Below, piece by piece: positions 1 through 12,214 of a DNA stretch of 64,000 bases. Location: NCBI GenBank assembly GCA_027886175.1, contig JAJNNQ010000006.1:4464001-4528000 (forward strand), given 5' to 3'. Position 1 is the first letter of the stretch. Each line of letters opens with the position of its first letter. The position numbers and the translations under genes are program-made. Under the pieces are notes generated by a model. The model had not been told where the DNA came from and made no database searches. It saw only the letters and a list, made by a program, of their open reading frames with translations. The DNA comes from Phylloscopus collybita (taxonomy: Eukaryota > Chordata > Aves > Passeriformes > Phylloscopidae).

Positions 1-3000
1 AAAGAAAAAAAAAATGAACTTAGGTTTTGGGGTTTTTTGTATTAGCAATGGTTAAAAAAATTACACATAAAAAATTTCTTCTCTGCATTTTTTCAGAAGA
101 TTGGGTTCTATCTTAATGTCTCCATCCTACCTGTATTCTGGCTCAATCAGGTTTAAAGGAAGGTTTTCAGTCTGCCTTCTCTCAGGTTGACCAAATTTTA
201 TAGTTTAAAATAAGGCTTCTGAAAAGATACAAGAGATTTTTGAGAGACTGTTCCTATTAGTGATGATTTTTTCCTCTTATACAAACACATAAAACATTTT
301 CTATTTTTTGCATATTTGCTGCTAATATCCCTGACATTTTGTCTGCTTAAATATTTCCCTCTTTTTTTTTCTTTTTTTTTTCCCCATTATTCACTCAACT
401 GAGAAGTATTTTTTAACTTCTAGCATCAGTTTTGAGGCCATTACATAGCAACAATTTAAAGTCTACAATTTATTTTTCTGACTGAGAGAAAACTGACAAA
501 AAGGTCAGGTGCTGAGCATGGTAGCAACACATCCATCATCAATCCAAAGATCCTAAACACCATAATCTTCCTGTTCAAGAATGGCATATTCAAGATAAGT
601 TCCTCCTGTTGTAGCAAACCCATCTTAAGGCTGGCAATAGAGTGCTAGCTGAATGGAACTGTGAGAGAAGAATTTGGTCCTTAGTAGATCTCTTAAATCA
701 AACAAAAACCTGAATAAAATATTTACTTGTAGTAAGTGTGCATGGTCAGGAAGTTATAGCAATTTCTCCTATTACTCCCCCTCTCTCTGATTGAGTAATG
801 GTACAAAGAAATCTCTTTTGTCTTTCAATAATTTCACCTTAAGAGAAATGCAGATTTCAATAATAAACTATTCAAAATTAGCTTTTGTACCTGACTTAAA
901 AGCAAAATTCATTGTCTCTGGATACTTGTATGATCTTGGGAAATCTCTTAACTTCTATGTAATCTTTTATTTTTTTCCATAGAATGGCAAATATGGTCAC
1001 CATTCTCAAAGACTCCAATACAGAAAAGCATGAATTGTGTTACATAAGCAATAAAAATTCTTACACTAATACTCCATATGTGATTAGTGTAAAATTGTAT
1101 GAAAAAAAGAGGAATTATATTTTATATTTAGGCAATGATGTGTTCTATAAGTCCTTAAAAATTACCATGATTGTCTCTTTTCTGCAATTAGGAAGATAAA
1201 TACATTTAATTGGAAGATGTAAATGTAATAATTTGCTATGGAGAAATAAGTGTGTTCTTCTTTTACTAGAATTACAAGTATTATTATTAATGTCAGTGCC
1301 TAAAGATATGTAAGGACAAGTTTTGGTTTCTGAGAGATGTTGATTTGCATGGGATTTTATATCAATCTTCTATGTTTGATGGCTTTGTTTCTGTCATTCC
1401 TTTTTCTGATTATTAGTATGTCACATAATTATGTTATTGATCGTTAAATACATGAGACAATATAACTTGATGACCTATTCCACAAATACTTGCAGTGTAT
1501 TTCTTTATCCACAGAATGCACTGTCTGCACCTTCATATGGGCTTTTTAAACTACTTTAAAAACCTGGTTTTAAACTTTTGCTTTTTTCTTTTTCCCCAAA
1601 GGGATCAATTGCAGAAAGACATGAAGATGTAGAATCTAGAACAGGACATTCTATTTTCATTTGTGTATATCTGAGCTAGGTACTGTTGTTTCTGAGAAGA
1701 CCAATAGTCACAGAGATGATCCTCTACTATATTGTTTTTCTCTTTTGTAAAAGCTACATGTGGAATAAGACCCCCAAAATAATTTAAAGGTGTTCATTCC
1801 TTTCACAGAAAATAAAAAAAAAGCCTTTCAGATATAGATATCTAATTGCACAAGATGAATTTTAAAGTATAATGTAGTTTTCAGCTTTTCTTAGTAAGGA
1901 AAAGTACTATTTTCTATTTATTGAAATGTCTTTGTATGTTTCTTGTATATTTGTCTTCTTTCATAATTCAGGAAAATTATGGGGAGTAATTTCTAATGAG
2001 AGTATGAAGTGCAGAGATTCATAGTTTGAGCATTCTAGCCATTTTAGATTACATTTCAACTAAAAAAATGCACAGATCTAGGCAGTTTTGCTGTCAGCGA
2101 AATATTGAAAGTAATTCTTTATCTTTTTGTTTGTTTGCTAGGAAAAAAGTAAGTTATTATTAACTCAACTAGAATATTCAGTCTTAGGCTTCAATTTTGT
2201 TACCTAAGGTAGACTCCATTGAAAAATAAGTTTTTATATGAAAAATGCATATCTTACAAAAGTTTTGTTCATTTCTTCAGCTGGCTTGGTAGATAACAGT
2301 AAAGCCATTTTCTAATAGCTTTACCCTTATACAGATCTACAATTTTTCTGATCATCTCTTTATGAAAAGAAATTGATAGTTATTTTCAATGCTTTTGATC
2401 AGATGTTGCTTCCAAGGTACTAACAGCAAGAGGCAATTCAGTTCTAGTGAGTAAGTAAGCAAGTAAACAAATAAATGGAAATTTAGTAGTCAGTCATTAC
2501 TATCAATATCTTTTCTCTTAGTGTGCAGTTCTCTATAAGTTTTCCTTACATAAATTATTATGCATAATTATTGGAAGAATGAGCATAATGAATGAGACGT
2601 TTCATGTCTCCAACTGTCTTCTGCTTCCCAGAAGCACACAAGAACAGATACACAGGGAATTAAAAAGGGAGGTTCAAGGAAACCATACAGTACAGTATTG
2701 GAGTAAGCAGCACAAAGGCTTCTATGTTAATGGGTTCTTCAAAATCATCATATTTAGCCATCAATGAACATACTTCCGAACATACTGTGCATAATTTGGC
2801 ACAACTTCTCCGTGAAAAATTGTATTTTAAATTTATTGTTGGCACAATTATCTTTGTCATTAAGTCAGACTCTTTTCAAGCGTTTTTCTTGTTTGTCTAA
2901 ACATTGTTACTTGCAAAATGTACCAGTTTCCACTTTTCTTTCACTGACAAGTAGGAATGATTACTAATTCTGAATTCAGTGTCTCCATATCATTCAGATG

Positions 3001-3220
3001 TTTCATACCTGCCATTGATTGCCTCAGTACATTTCTCTTGGGATAAAAAAATTCAGATTACTTATTGTACTAAACGATAAATTTCTTTTGTGAAAATTTT
3101 CACCTATGCAGTAAAATAGACTAAGGAAAAAAATTATATATTGAAGGGATTTTTGAATGAAAATATCTACTTGCAATTTCTAAATCCATCCAGTCAGGAA
3201 AGAATGGAAAAAAACATTTC
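1..3220. other. Unique AT-rich non-coding DNA
   Basis: No gene or recognisable transposon is visible on either strand. Open frames are at most about 70 codons, have no family-like motifs, and are expected by chance at this AT content. Minor low-complexity patches are a pyrimidine-rich run at about 359-386 and a degenerate AAGT/AAAT tetramer patch at about 2448-2477. It is probably intergenic or intronic. Confidence 0.6.
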
Positions 3221-3272
3221 CAAAAAAACAAAATCAACCAAACAAAAAAACAACCAACCAAACAAACAAAAA
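3221..3272. repeat. A/C-rich low-complexity tract
   Basis: A strand-asymmetric run made only of A and C with a few other bases, mixing units such as AAAC, CCAA and poly(A). It is one of about a dozen similar tracts in the window (A/C on this strand, or T/G where inverted). Confidence 0.8.
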
Positions 3273-3673
3273 GGCCACTCAAAAAACTCATCTAGAAGAT
3301 GAATTATATACATAGAAGAGAAAATTCACATGACTATTCCTCCCCGCCATCATCTTTTCCCATCTTGTTCTCCAAAGAGTCTCACTAACCCAAGAAAGCA
3401 GGAATAAATTGGAAAAGGTCACAGACCCTGAAATGTGTAAAACTCTCTCACCTGTTTGTAAATGCTATTAAGCAGAATATAACACATTTAGAGTAGAGTG
3501 CTTAATGGAATATGCAATCAAGATACTTGAAATCTTTTATGTAGCAAACTGTCCCTAATCAAGTAAAGCAGCATAAATTGTTTTCATGGTTCAGTTCTGT
3601 GGAAAAATGAAAATTATTTTATTGCAATTGATTGACCTTTTTCCTAGAGTGTCACAAAGAACAGATCTCCATT

Positions 3674-3699
3674 TGTAGACCATTAATAAATGGTCTACA
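3674..3699. repeat. Perfect hairpin, 11-bp arms
   Basis: TGTAGACCATT at 3674-3684 and its exact reverse complement AATGGTCTACA at 3689-3699 flank a 4-base loop AATA. It lies 20 bp upstream of a poly(A)/(GA)n tract. No function can be assigned. Confidence 0.9.
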
Positions 3700-3719
3700 A
3701 TCAAGAAATAATAATAATT

Positions 3720-3756
3720 AAAAAAAAAAAAAAAAAAAAGAGAGAGAGAGAGAGAA
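3720..3756. repeat. Poly(A) followed by (GA)n
   Basis: About 20 A residues run directly into about eight GA dinucleotides. This is a simple repeat. A retroposed tail is possible, but no recognisable parent sequence lies upstream apart from a short hairpin. Confidence 0.9.
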
Positions 3757-5477
3757 GAGGAGGCAAAGGATTGATAGCTTATAATGATTCCTGAGAAATT
3801 TAAGCATTAAGTATACATAAATGAATAACAAGGATCAAGTATCACAGGGTATTTTTACAAGAATACCAAGACATACAAATTAGGAAGGAAAAAAATGGTT
3901 CTGTTAAGAGAAGATGCCAACTGCATCTCAAAGGAAAAGAAAGCAGCATAATCCAATCACTTTTCATTTAGTCTAACAAAATCAAAAGTGCACGTGTGAA
4001 ATTCATGTTCCTTTCCTCTTTCTTTGTCAGAATAGAATGACAATACATGCATTTCACTGTGTATATATATATATATTTTATTTTTTTTTTGCATAAGGAT
4101 AGGAATAATATTATTATTTGACTTTCACTGTGGAAGAAATGGCTCAACGTTTAAATATTGCTGCAAAGTATAAATATAAAATACAGACATGATAAAAAAT
4201 CATCAGCAGTACTTTGTGTATGAAAAGATACATCTGGAAGAAACAGGTTATATTAATTCTAACAGCCTGGTTGTCTGAAATCTGATTTTTTTTTAAATCT
4301 TTTAGTGTAATTTTTGAGACAAAAATGCATTTTTTGAGTAATGTCTATGTTTGGATAATTAGATGGCCAGCTCCCTGGTTCCGTTTTAGCTTTATTTCAG
4401 TTTTGCTCCTTAAGAGAGTCTGTTATTTAATGCTCTTTGGAAACTGGGCTATGAAATTACAAAATGTTTGGATAGCTATCCAGATTGGTCTTTTTTATCT
4501 GATATGTTTTCAACTTTGGGAAAAGTTAAGTTTTATTTGAAAAGATAGAACAATTAGTTAGAATGTCATAGTCTGGCTTTCCCCTGGTACATCAGAAGAA
4601 GGTACAAGGAAAATGGTGAGTGTCCTTATCCAGAAACAGAATAAGTCTGCCAATATCAAAATATCATTCATTCCTTCTGACACAAATAAATTCGCTTACT
4701 GTAATATGAACTCCTAGATTTTCAATTTCTTTTGCAGATGTAAACCAAGAAAAAAAGGGATTATTAATGAAAGTGTAATCTGGATTCAGAGCAAAAGACA
4801 TCTAATACTTTTAGACAATAAAAGTTTGAGAAATATGCAAAATATGTATTTAACTTCTGTACAGAAATTAGTTTCATAATATTGGTCCAAACCAGCTGAC
4901 TGATTGGAACAATCTAAGTCGCCCCTATAATAGTACAGACATCATTTTGATAGAAAACCCACAGAGAAACTGAAAATGCACTGAAAATTTTCATCAAAAT
5001 CTTTAAATAGCTTTTAATGTAAAGATAACATATCCTTACTTGCCTAAAAAATGAAATTTATTAAAACTCTAAGAGAAAGTATATTGAGTACATTTACACG
5101 GATAGTTCAATAGATTTCCAATGAACAAGATACCATATTTCAATTCATTCTGCTAAGATGAGAAACTGAGAGTGTGGTCGATTAATAACAGATTTCTGTT
5201 GCACAGGCTATATCAATAAATGTTGATGGCAATTTTTTTATCCTATTATATTACATTGGGTTTTTTTCCTTCCTATATTTTCCTTTTGAAATACAGTAAA
5301 ATTTGCTTATGTGTTTTGCTGCACTCATATTTTTTTAACTCTGTTTTATAATAATGTAATTTCTCATTGGTAAATTTGAAAATCTAGAAGTAATAGGACT
5401 GAAGATAAGAATGCTGACCCTTAGATATGCACTGTTAAGCACAATTTGATAAATTAATGATATCAGAAGTCAAACAG
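3757..5477. other. Unique AT-rich non-coding DNA
   Basis: No gene or transposon was recognised. There is a short (TA)n followed by a T-rich run at about 4061-4091. The 71-codon frame at 4325-4540 shows no family signature and is treated as chance. Confidence 0.55.
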
Positions 5478-6575
5478 TCATTCAGTGGATAAGGAATTGA
5501 TTGGATGGATACAGACAGAGTTGTGGTCAATAATTCTATGTCCAGGTGGAGGCTGGTGATGCCTGGTATCTCCCAACTCTCTGTCCTGGGCCTGATGCTC
5601 TAGGTATTGATACCTAAACCAATAACACAAACAGCAGGTCAAGTACATCCTCAGCAGGTTTGCAGATGACTCCAAGCTGAGTGGAGTCAACAGGATGGGA
5701 TAACACCCAGATGGACCTGGAAAAACTTGAGAAGTGAGCCCACAAGAACCCCAAGAGGTTGAACAAGCCCAAGTACAGGTGCTGCACCTGGGTTGAGGCA
5801 ATCCCAGATGCAAATACAGACTGGGAGAAGACATTGAGAGCAGTCCTGTGGAGAAGGACTTGGGAATTGTGGATGAAAAGCTGAACATAAAGCAACAAGT
5901 CAACAGTGTACACTCACAGCCCAGAAGGCTGGCCACATCCTGGGCTTCATGAAAAGACAACAGCTCAGGGAGGCTATTCTCTCGTCTGGTTCCAGGTCTG
6001 GGTTCTCCAGCACAAGAAAAATGTGTACCTGTTAGAGTAAGTCCAGAAAAGGGCCTCAAAGAGGATCTGAAGCCTGGAGAACCTCTCCTATGGAAAAAAA
6101 AAAAACCCACACAACTGAAAAAAAACCAAAAATGAAAACAAAACCAAACAAACAAACAAACAAAAAACCCACAACCAAAACAAACCACACCAAAACCACA
6201 CCAAAATCACCACCAACCCAAAACCTATTAGGGCCTTTCACTACCTAAAGGGGGATTATAAAAAAGAGAAAGAAGGATTTTTTTTTTTTTTTTTATGGAC
6301 AGAAAGTGACAGGACGAGAGGCAATGCCTTCAAGTTGAAAGAAGGCAGGCTTAGATTACATATTAGGAAGAAATTCTTTGCTGTGAAGGTGGAAGCACTG
6401 GACCAGCTTTCCCAGAGAGGCTGTGGCTGTCCTATCTCTGGAAATGTTCAAGGACAGGATAGATGAAACCCTGATCAACCTGACCTAGTGAGCGGCATCC
6501 CTGTCCATGGTAAAGGGGCTGGAAACAGATGGTCTTTAAGGTCCCTTCCAACCTAAATCTTTCTATGATTCTATT
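5478..6575 (+). mobile_element. CR1 LINE fragment, 3' part, interrupted
   Basis: A sense-strand, 5'-truncated copy of the avian CR1 non-LTR retrotransposon. It starts inside the reverse transcriptase part of ORF2 (text equivalent to 'SVDKELIGW' near 5480). It then runs through the C-terminal region (5640-6090; 'CCCAGATGCAAATACAGACT' lies near 5801) and the 3' UTR, and ends at the CR1 terminal repeat 'TTCTATGATTCTATT' at 6561-6575. Frameshifts and stops make it dead. About 60 bp of the normal CR1 text that should follow 'CTCTCCTATG' is missing. In its place is an A/C-rich tract of about 130 bp (6094-6223), and an 18-base T run sits at about 6277-6294. The long open frames on the opposite strand here are shadows of the element and of the A/C tract. 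Confidence 0.9.
6094..6223. repeat. A/C-rich low-complexity expansion inside CR1
   Basis: About 130 bp of almost pure A and C, starting with poly(A) and containing AAAC repeats and CCACACC motifs. It replaces the CR1 segment that would encode the last part of ORF2. The CR1 text resumes at 'GGGCCTTTCACTACCTAAAG' immediately after it, so the tract lies within one element. Confidence 0.8.
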
Positions 6576-8456
6576 AAACATAACAAATCAGTAAGTGTTA
6601 GAGTAAGCAAATCTTTGTTGTACTGATATAGACAACACTTGAGTTTTATTGCTGGAAAAATATCTATGAGTACCTGTGTACAGTACCAAGGTTACAGTGA
6701 ACAAGGTGAAGATGATGGACTGTGTTGTTAAAGAAATAGTATATAAATCCAGAAAGGTGGCATATTTGTATACTGCAGTATTTATATGTCACATTGAGTA
6801 GTGTATGTAATGCTGAAATTATAAAGCAAGAAATACAGTGGCATGCTTGAAAGTGACAGGTACTAAAGATTTATAAGAAGTTGGAGGAACTGATTCTACT
6901 TTGATAGACAAAATGTCCTAAATTGTGTTGTTAAATTATGAAGCACAATGATAAAAAGATCCAAATAACTTTTGAAAAACACTGAAAGTGCATCAGTATA
7001 AAATTGTATAATATATAATAGAATTATTATGTATTTATTATATTATTATTATAGCATATAATATATAATATATATGACCTGAATGTGATGATTTTATTAT
7101 CTACCAGCTCCAGACACCCTCATATCTTTTTTTTTTTTCACACTGTTTCAATCTCAGTTCAGCCTTAAAAACTTTGTTCGACTATTGATCCACATTGGCC
7201 CAAAACGAGAACTAATCCACTTTTCTAGCTTGTCTGTTAGAACAGAAGTCTTGTATTTAGATGCAATTCATTTTATGGTTTTCTTTTTTTTTCCTCTATA
7301 ATATATGTCCTGTGAAGTGATACTCCTTATAAGGAGCCAGAAAATTGATATATGAAATTATATATTCCTTAGTAAAATTTAGCAGCCTTATCACAACAGA
7401 ATTTTTGTAGTAAAGCAGATGACACCAGATTAATACAGAAAATACAATAAACATACAGGTTAGCATATAATATTTAATTAGATAATGATATCAAAATAAC
7501 ATCAGAAATATAGATACACACATCTACAAGTTCTATGAAAATCTTTATTAACATTAAAATAAAAAATAATCTACATGAGAGAGATGAAATACATATTTCA
7601 GATGTTTTATTTACAAAGATGCGAGAAATTCTTTGCTTTTCAAGTTGATCAGTTCATGGAGTGAAAATTAAGGGATTCAAAAAATATTACTTCTGGATAT
7701 ATGCATTGAGTGATATATAGAGCACATTGTAAAGTAACACCTGTAAAAAGAAACTGCATAAGTTTCAATTTCAGAGTTCCATTATTTTAAGCTATTTCTT
7801 TTGAATTTTAAGACCTTGGGATTTCTTATTTAATGCTCTGCATTTTAGAACTGCTTTATAACAATATGCATAGTTACAGTGCTATATAACTAAATTATAA
7901 ATTACATTTTTTTACTTCGTAATGAAATGCCTATATTAAAAAGTTTTGGGTATTTTTAACTACAAAATGAGAAATACAGCAAATAAAAGTTTAAAAATGA
8001 GAAGTAGTCATTCTCCCATAACAGGAAAAAGGAACAGATCCTTGCCCTTCTCATTTTTTTTTGCTGATGTGACACCAAGGGCTTAGCCAATGTCTTGAGG
8101 CATAATACAATGCAGAAAGAATCCTTGAATATACAACTGTTGAATCAATCAAAGTTTCAACTCCTGTCACTAATGAGATTATTTTCTGGAAGAAATTTTT
8201 TTCTTCTTCTTTTTAAAGGGAAATAACCCACTTCATTGCAGTCACCTTGATCTTCTCTTTCAGCACACAATGTAGTTGGGTGAAGTTAAGGGCTGACAGG
8301 AACATATTTCTTTGGTGACTTCTGTCTGAGAATTTGGGGCCAGTAGAAATGACAGTTTTCTAGATCTTGGAGAATTTCTGCTGCTCTGAATGATCAAAGT
8401 GTGGGGAAATGAGAGTGTACACACATACGACCTTTGATCTTTAGGGATAAAAGTTA
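6576..8456. other. Unique AT-rich non-coding DNA
   Basis: No gene or transposon was recognised. It holds a very AT-rich patch at about 6996-7075, where the short word ATAATATATAAT recurs, and several T or A homopolymers. Open frames are short and featureless. Confidence 0.55.
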
Positions 8457-9345
8457 CAGAATCACAGAACTGTTGAGTTTGGAAGGTACTCCTAGAAGTT
8501 ATCTAGTTCAACCTCCCTATTCAAGCACCTAGAATTGGATGCTCAGTACCATGTCTAAACTGCTTCTGACTTTCTTAAAAGTGAGAGATTCCACAGACTC
8601 TCTGGACAACCTATGCCAGTGAAGAGTCACCATCAAAGTAAAACTGTTTCCTGATATTCCTGACAGAATATCCTCTGTTTCAGTTTGTGTCCATTGCTTC
8701 TGACCCTGTCACTAGGCATCGCTGAAAAGAGCTGGGTTCTGTTTTTGCAGCCTCTCTGAAAGCACACTGATAAGACCCTTCCTCAGCTTTCTCTACTTCA
8801 GGCTCAACTGGCCCAACCACCTCAGTCTTTCCTCTTATATGAGCAGCTTCATTTCTTTCATCCTCTTTGTGGCCCTTCTTTGGACCCTCTCCAGTATGGT
8901 CATGCCTCCAGGGAACACAGGACCAGACAAGGACTCCAGATGTGACTTCTACTAGAGCTGAGTAAAGGTGAAGGATCACTTCCTGCTTATTTGTTGGCAT
9001 GGACCACTCAAAATTTGAGTAGGTGGTCCTTGAATAATAAATCAGGACTTCTATGAGTGCTTCTTCCTCCACAGGCCTTATCCTTTAGGACTTTCAAGCA
9101 TGACTTTGAGCCAGCCAAAGTCTGCTGTCCAGAGTTCTGGGGCTGAGCTTGCTCTTTACTCTTTTCTACTCTCAGTACCACCTCATATTCACAACAAGAT
9201 AGGTTTTCAACCTAAACAACCCCAACAAGCTCTTTTGTTTTTGTAAGTATGATGCACATGGGGGCACCTGCTCTTTGGGTCCTCCATCATTTGAGTGATC
9301 AGGAATCTTCAGGAAGCTTCTGGGCTGCTACCCCTCTGTTATATT
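8457..9345 (-). mobile_element. CR1 LINE copy with reverse transcriptase region deleted
   Basis: A minus-strand CR1. The 3' end is at the left ('ACAGAATCACAGAACTGTTG' near 8458), followed by the antisense 3' UTR and the ORF2 C-terminus up to about 8985. To the right, read on the minus strand, 9346 to about 9080 resembles the C-terminal part of the CR1 endonuclease domain and its linker: an 'SDHEV'-like segment near 9160-9190, then text resembling 'SWLIFKDHLL' and 'PTNK' between about 9060 and 8990. At about 8985-8990 the text jumps from 'PTNKQ' to 'EVILHLYSAL', which belongs to the ORF2 C-terminus, so the whole reverse transcriptase core is missing. The minus-strand frame at 8680-9072 (130 codons) crosses this junction and is a chimeric remnant, not a gene. 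The 3' part is certain; the endonuclease part is likely. Confidence 0.75.
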
Positions 9346-10074
9346 TGAGTATATTAAAGGAGGGTTTTGTTTATTTAAATGGTCTTGATATATTTATGAA
9401 GAACACCACTTCTTTTGCTTTTACCAACACTTTGATAGTGAAAAAATACTTTCCACCCATTTAGCATTTTTTCCAAGACATTTGCCTGCTTGTTATTAGA
9501 GTCACTGCATTAGGGTAAGCAGCTTTCTCTCTTTACTACATAAACTATAAAAGGTTTCAGGTTGGAAAAGACTTTCCATAGGGAGAAGACACTTTGCCAG
9601 AAGGTACATCAGGAGACACTAGTGTTAGTCTTATTAGTTTAATAAATTTCTCCTCATCTTCCCAAGTGAGTGCTTCATTCCTGAATATTCCTCCCAGTCC
9701 TATTTCATTCAGAGAACAGCAGAAGTAAATAGTAAGTCAACTGAAAATCCTAAACCGACAAGCTTAGTCATTGATGCTAACCTTTATGAACCCTATAGAC
9801 TCCTCTTTAAATAACAGCTCCTTAAGGAGACATAACCCAAAGTTATAACCCCTTTTAGAAGGGACTATTTACTACAGACATTGGAACAAGAGACTCTTCT
9901 TCAGTGTTCGGGATTGTCTCCTGCAATATTATTATCTTTGACTGAAAACAATAAACACATTCACCAATTTTATTATCAAGTGTTTCATCTTAAAGTTAGA
10001 CTTTTAAATATGTAAATAGAAAGCAAGTTAGTTACTACAACTCCCTTTGGATCTGTCTGTCTGCATTATTTTGG
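9346..10074. other. Unique non-coding DNA
   Basis: No gene or transposon was recognised. The frame at 9249-9464 overlaps the antisense side of the CR1 and continues into this DNA without any protein-family signal. Confidence 0.5.
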
Positions 10075-10207
10075 TATTTTTTTATTTGGCTAATGTTCGG
10101 GGTCTGTTGTTGGTTTTGGGGGTTTGTTTGTTTGTTTGTTTGTTTGTTTGTTTGTTTTGGGGGATTGGGTTGTTTTTTTTGGGCAGCTTTGGGATTTTTT
10201 TTTTTAA
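10075..10207. repeat. T/G-rich tract with (TTTG)9
   Basis: The inverse-strand version of the window's A/C-rich tracts: T runs and G runs around an uninterrupted TTTG tetramer array at 10123-10158, ending in a T homopolymer. The frames here (10035-10415, both strands) are translations of low-complexity DNA. Confidence 0.85.
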
Positions 10208-10814
10208 TATAGCCTCTTGTATACACAGAATACATAGAATGGTATGCCTATGTATAGATATCATGTGTCCAGCTTTCAAATGCTCATGTTTAAAAATTAT
10301 GTGCATCACTCCATCAAAAACAGTCCTCCTTCATTTGTGTTTTCTTATAAAATCACAGAATTTTGCACTTGTCCAATATGATTGCAAGAACAATCTTTTT
10401 TTAATGAAAGTATAATATAGATGGATGTAAACATGTTCAGAATTCACATTTAAAATTTTAAAATGGGTTTAACTGTATAAGGCAGTAATTAATCTTTAAA
10501 GTCAACAAGAGAAATTTCATTTAGGTTGGTATCTGCTTTTAGAGAGGTAAATTACTGTTATTTCTCCATAGTTCATTGAAGGGAACAGTATTTCCTCCAT
10601 ACAGAAACTTTACACATTTGCCATTATTTTAGGTTTTAATATGACTGTCAAAATTAGTTCATGTAAATTTATTTATGAGCTGGAAACATGAACCTCTGAA
10701 AGTATATCTTAAGGTCAAAATTTTTTTCTTGGATAATCTATTGTGATCCATATCTGGCATTCTTCCTTTTACATAAATAAACTGAACTCTCAATTATATC
10801 CCTCCATCAAGCAT

Positions 10815-10854
10815 TATATTTATTTATTTAGTTATTTATTTATTTATTTATTTA
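10815..10854. repeat. (TTTA)n microsatellite
   Basis: About ten TTTA units with one interruption (GTTA) near 10831. A simple repeat with no sign of function. Confidence 0.9.
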
Positions 10855-11094
10855 ACAGCATCTTAGTTTAAATCAGTGGATATTTTTTTCCTAGCCTCTT
10901 CTTTAAAATATAGAGAGAGATGACATTCCTCTATTAGGGAAACATGATGGTGCTTTAGAATTTTATTGCCTTTCTATGAATATCTGCAGATAGATCCTGA
11001 GGTGACCTAAACATTCTTACATTCATCACTTTTCCACTGAAATTTTGTTTCAGATTATCCCATGCACACTAAGAAAATTAGTTAATCCATTTAA

Positions 11095-12214
11095 GGTAAG
11101 GGCGGAATGATGGATTTGTTGTCCTCTACAAAACAGAATAGTGCGTGAAGAGTTGTCTCCAAAGAATAGCCACTAACAGGTCAAAAACTGGGTAACAATT
11201 GGAGACCAAGGCAAGAAGAGAACCTTGTGGCTGATGTCTGGCACAAACCATCTGATCCACGACTACTGACAAAGTCTTCTTGCTCTGGCTACAGGAGGTT
11301 TGGTGCTCACAGGCTCTTGTCCTGATGGAGAGCTTCAACCACATCAACATCTGCTGGGAATGCAGATCTGCTGCAACATCTGCCTGTTGTGAAACAAGCT
11401 GTTCAGCGCTACCAGAGGGGATGCAGCACTGGACCTGCTGGTTACCAACGTAAGTGAGTTAATCAGTGGTGTCAAATCAGTGGAGCTAATCCGTGCCAGT
11501 TTGGAGGCAGCCTGGGCTGTGATGATTATGCAGTGGTGGATTGGTGGATTTTGCAGCCCTGAGGGATATGGGCCAAAGGATACAGTCAAGACTTTGAATT
11601 TTGGGAAAGCAAATTTCCAGCTCTTCAAGGAATTAGTAGCATTCTCTGCTAAACTGCCTTCAGGGGCAAGGGAGTAGGACAAAGCTGACAGATTCTAAGG
11701 ATGTTTTCCATAGTGTGTAAGAGCTTCCAATCCCCAGGTGTAAGAAATTAATCAAGGAAACCAAGAGATCAGTATGGTTGAGTCAAGCAAGATGTGCTGA
11801 TCAAACTAAAGGGTGAGAAGGGAGGGAAGGTTGAGAGAATTAGGATTGTTCATCCTGGAGACAAGAAGGCTCCAGGGAGATATTACTGCAATGTTTCAGC
11901 ATTTAAAGGGGTCCTACAGGAAAGATAAGGACAAACATTTTAGCAGGGCCAGTTGAGACAGGACAAGCAATAATGGGTTTTTACTTAATGAGGGTCTACG
12001 TAGACTATATATAAGAAATAAATTCTTTACAATGAGAGTGGTAAAATGCTAGAACGGGTTGCCCAGAGAGGTGGTGGATTTCCCATGGCTGAAAATATTC
12101 AAGGGCTCTAAGCCACCTGACATAGTTGAAGATGTTCCTACTCAGTGCCAGGGGTTGAACTAGATGGCCTTTAAAGATCCCTTCCAACACAAACTATTCT
12201 ATGATTCTATGATA
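11095..12214 (+). mobile_element. CR1 LINE copy with endonuclease remnant and deleted RT
   Basis: A sense-strand CR1. From about 11190 to 11680 the translation follows the CR1 endonuclease domain across several frames. Recognisable parts are 'ADVWHKPSDP' (family: VCYRPPDQ), 'LVLMESFNHINICW' near 11319-11360 (family: GDFNHPDICW, the catalytic Asp position reads Ser), 'RGDAALDLLVTN' near 11417 and 'LNFGKANFQLFKEL' near 11594-11635. A linker segment 'PIPRCKKLIKETKRSVWLSQ' follows at about 11729-11788. At about 11815-11830 the sequence jumps to text just upstream of the CR1 3' UTR ('TTGTTCATCCTGGAGACAAG'), so the reverse transcriptase domain is missing. The 3' UTR runs to 'TTCTATGATTCTATGAT' at 12198-12214. 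Frameshifts and stops show it is long dead. CDS-like frames at 11126-11682 are remnants or shadows of this element. Confidence 0.85.

Noticed and set aside
5478..6241. Minus-strand open frames of 236, 99 and 61 codons
   Set aside because: They are antisense to a plus-strand CR1 and include a Phe/Val/Leu/Gly-rich translation of the A/C tract.
8680..9072. 130-codon minus-strand frame as a gene
   Set aside because: It spans the deletion junction of a CR1 and contains CR1 ORF2 tail residues; it is a chimeric remnant.
10035..10415. Open frames on both strands, one of 122 codons
   Set aside because: They translate a T/G-rich low-complexity tract with a TTTG array.
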